From Burkholderia latens (lineage in GTDB: Bacteria > Pseudomonadota > Gammaproteobacteria > Burkholderiales > Burkholderiaceae), in NCBI RefSeq assembly GCF_902499045.1, contig NZ_CABVPL010000027.1, positions 1-64,000 of the forward strand: a stretch of 64,000 nt of DNA, in the 5' to 3' direction. This document shows, in pieces, positions 63,962 to 64,000 of this stretch. A program made the translations under genes and the position numbers. The notes below the pieces were generated by a model. The model saw only the letters and a program-made list of their open reading frames with translations, was not told the DNA's origin and ran no database searches. The first letter of the stretch is position 1; each line of letters starts with the position of its first letter.

Positions 63962-64000
63962 ATGCAAAGCACCCTTTCCCAATCGCCCGGTAGCCGGTTT
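63962..64000 (+). CDS. ctaB: Protoheme IX farnesyltransferase CtaB, first 13 codons
   Basis: Open frame MQSTLSQSPGSRF running off the right edge, immediately after ctaA. Position (ctaA-ctaB order) and the familiar Burkholderia start of this protein support heme O synthase. The body of the gene is outside the window. Confidence 0.75.
   Translation, partial: MQSTLSQSPGSRF

Overview
The window is chromosomal housekeeping DNA from a high-GC betaproteobacterium. Strong third-position G/C bias, the order dacA-dat-ybeD-lipB-lipA, and the ctaC-ctaD-ctaG-ctaE-SURF1-SCO-ctaA-ctaB cluster with beta-type accessory genes (a cytochrome oxidase small assembly protein, DUF2970 and DUF2909) point to Burkholderia, most likely the B. 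cepacia complex. Genus is inferred from gene content and familiar protein sequences; no search was run. About 66 genes are packed tightly on both strands. I see no rRNA, tRNA, insertion sequence, prophage or CRISPR array.

Layout. 1-2.2 kb: a secreted 5'-nucleotidase/cyclic phosphodiesterase lipoprotein and the start of a coupled gene. 2.4-7.3 kb: an MCE-type lipid ABC transporter (permease with fused STAS domain, ATPase, MCE protein, PqiC-like lipoprotein) followed by a VanZ-like gene. 7.5-8.5 kb: a thioredoxin-fold [2Fe-2S] ferredoxin and an alpha/beta hydrolase. 8.9-14.8 kb: cell wall and lipoate genes, with a LysR regulator and a divergent DUF2917 gene inserted between ybeD and lipB. 15-17.9 kb: tauABC. 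18-19.8 kb: a gamma-glutamyltransferase lipoprotein. 19.9-29 kb: a LysR gene divergent from a pimeloyl/dicarboxyl-CoA type beta-oxidation operon, then DUF485-actP. 29.1-34.1 kb: dctA with its dctBD two-component system.

34.2-37.9 kb: a TlpA-like thioredoxin, a small lipoprotein, a DnaA-box-bearing convergent gap, comM and ubiK. 38.2-45.7 kb: glnK-amtB, gshA-gshB and a minimal PTS (EIIA, HPr, EI). 45.8-49.2 kb, minus strand: a MoeB/ThiF protein, the CtpA protease and gpmA. 49.3-52.9 kb: rhodanese-grxC-secB-gpsA, a macrodomain protein and trmL. 53-55.5 kb: a comF-like gene, a bioC-like methyltransferase and a DUF2244 gene. 55.6-64 kb: the aa3-type cytochrome c oxidase operon, ending inside ctaB.

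The most informative signals are regulatory. Textbook sigma-54 promoters stand before dctA, whose cognate sigma-54 activator DctD is encoded just downstream, and before glnK-amtB, which also has an NtrC-like box. The dctA leader holds a palindrome pair, an 11-codon open reading frame with a strong ribosome site, and a long stem. The tauA ribosome site lies inside a perfect 9-bp stem. The convergent gap before comM carries three DnaA boxes. At protein level the standout is ctaC, which joins COX2, cytochrome c and an OmpA-like peptidoglycan-binding domain. Nothing in the window looks like a wholly novel multi-gene system; these local oddities are the best candidates for follow-up.
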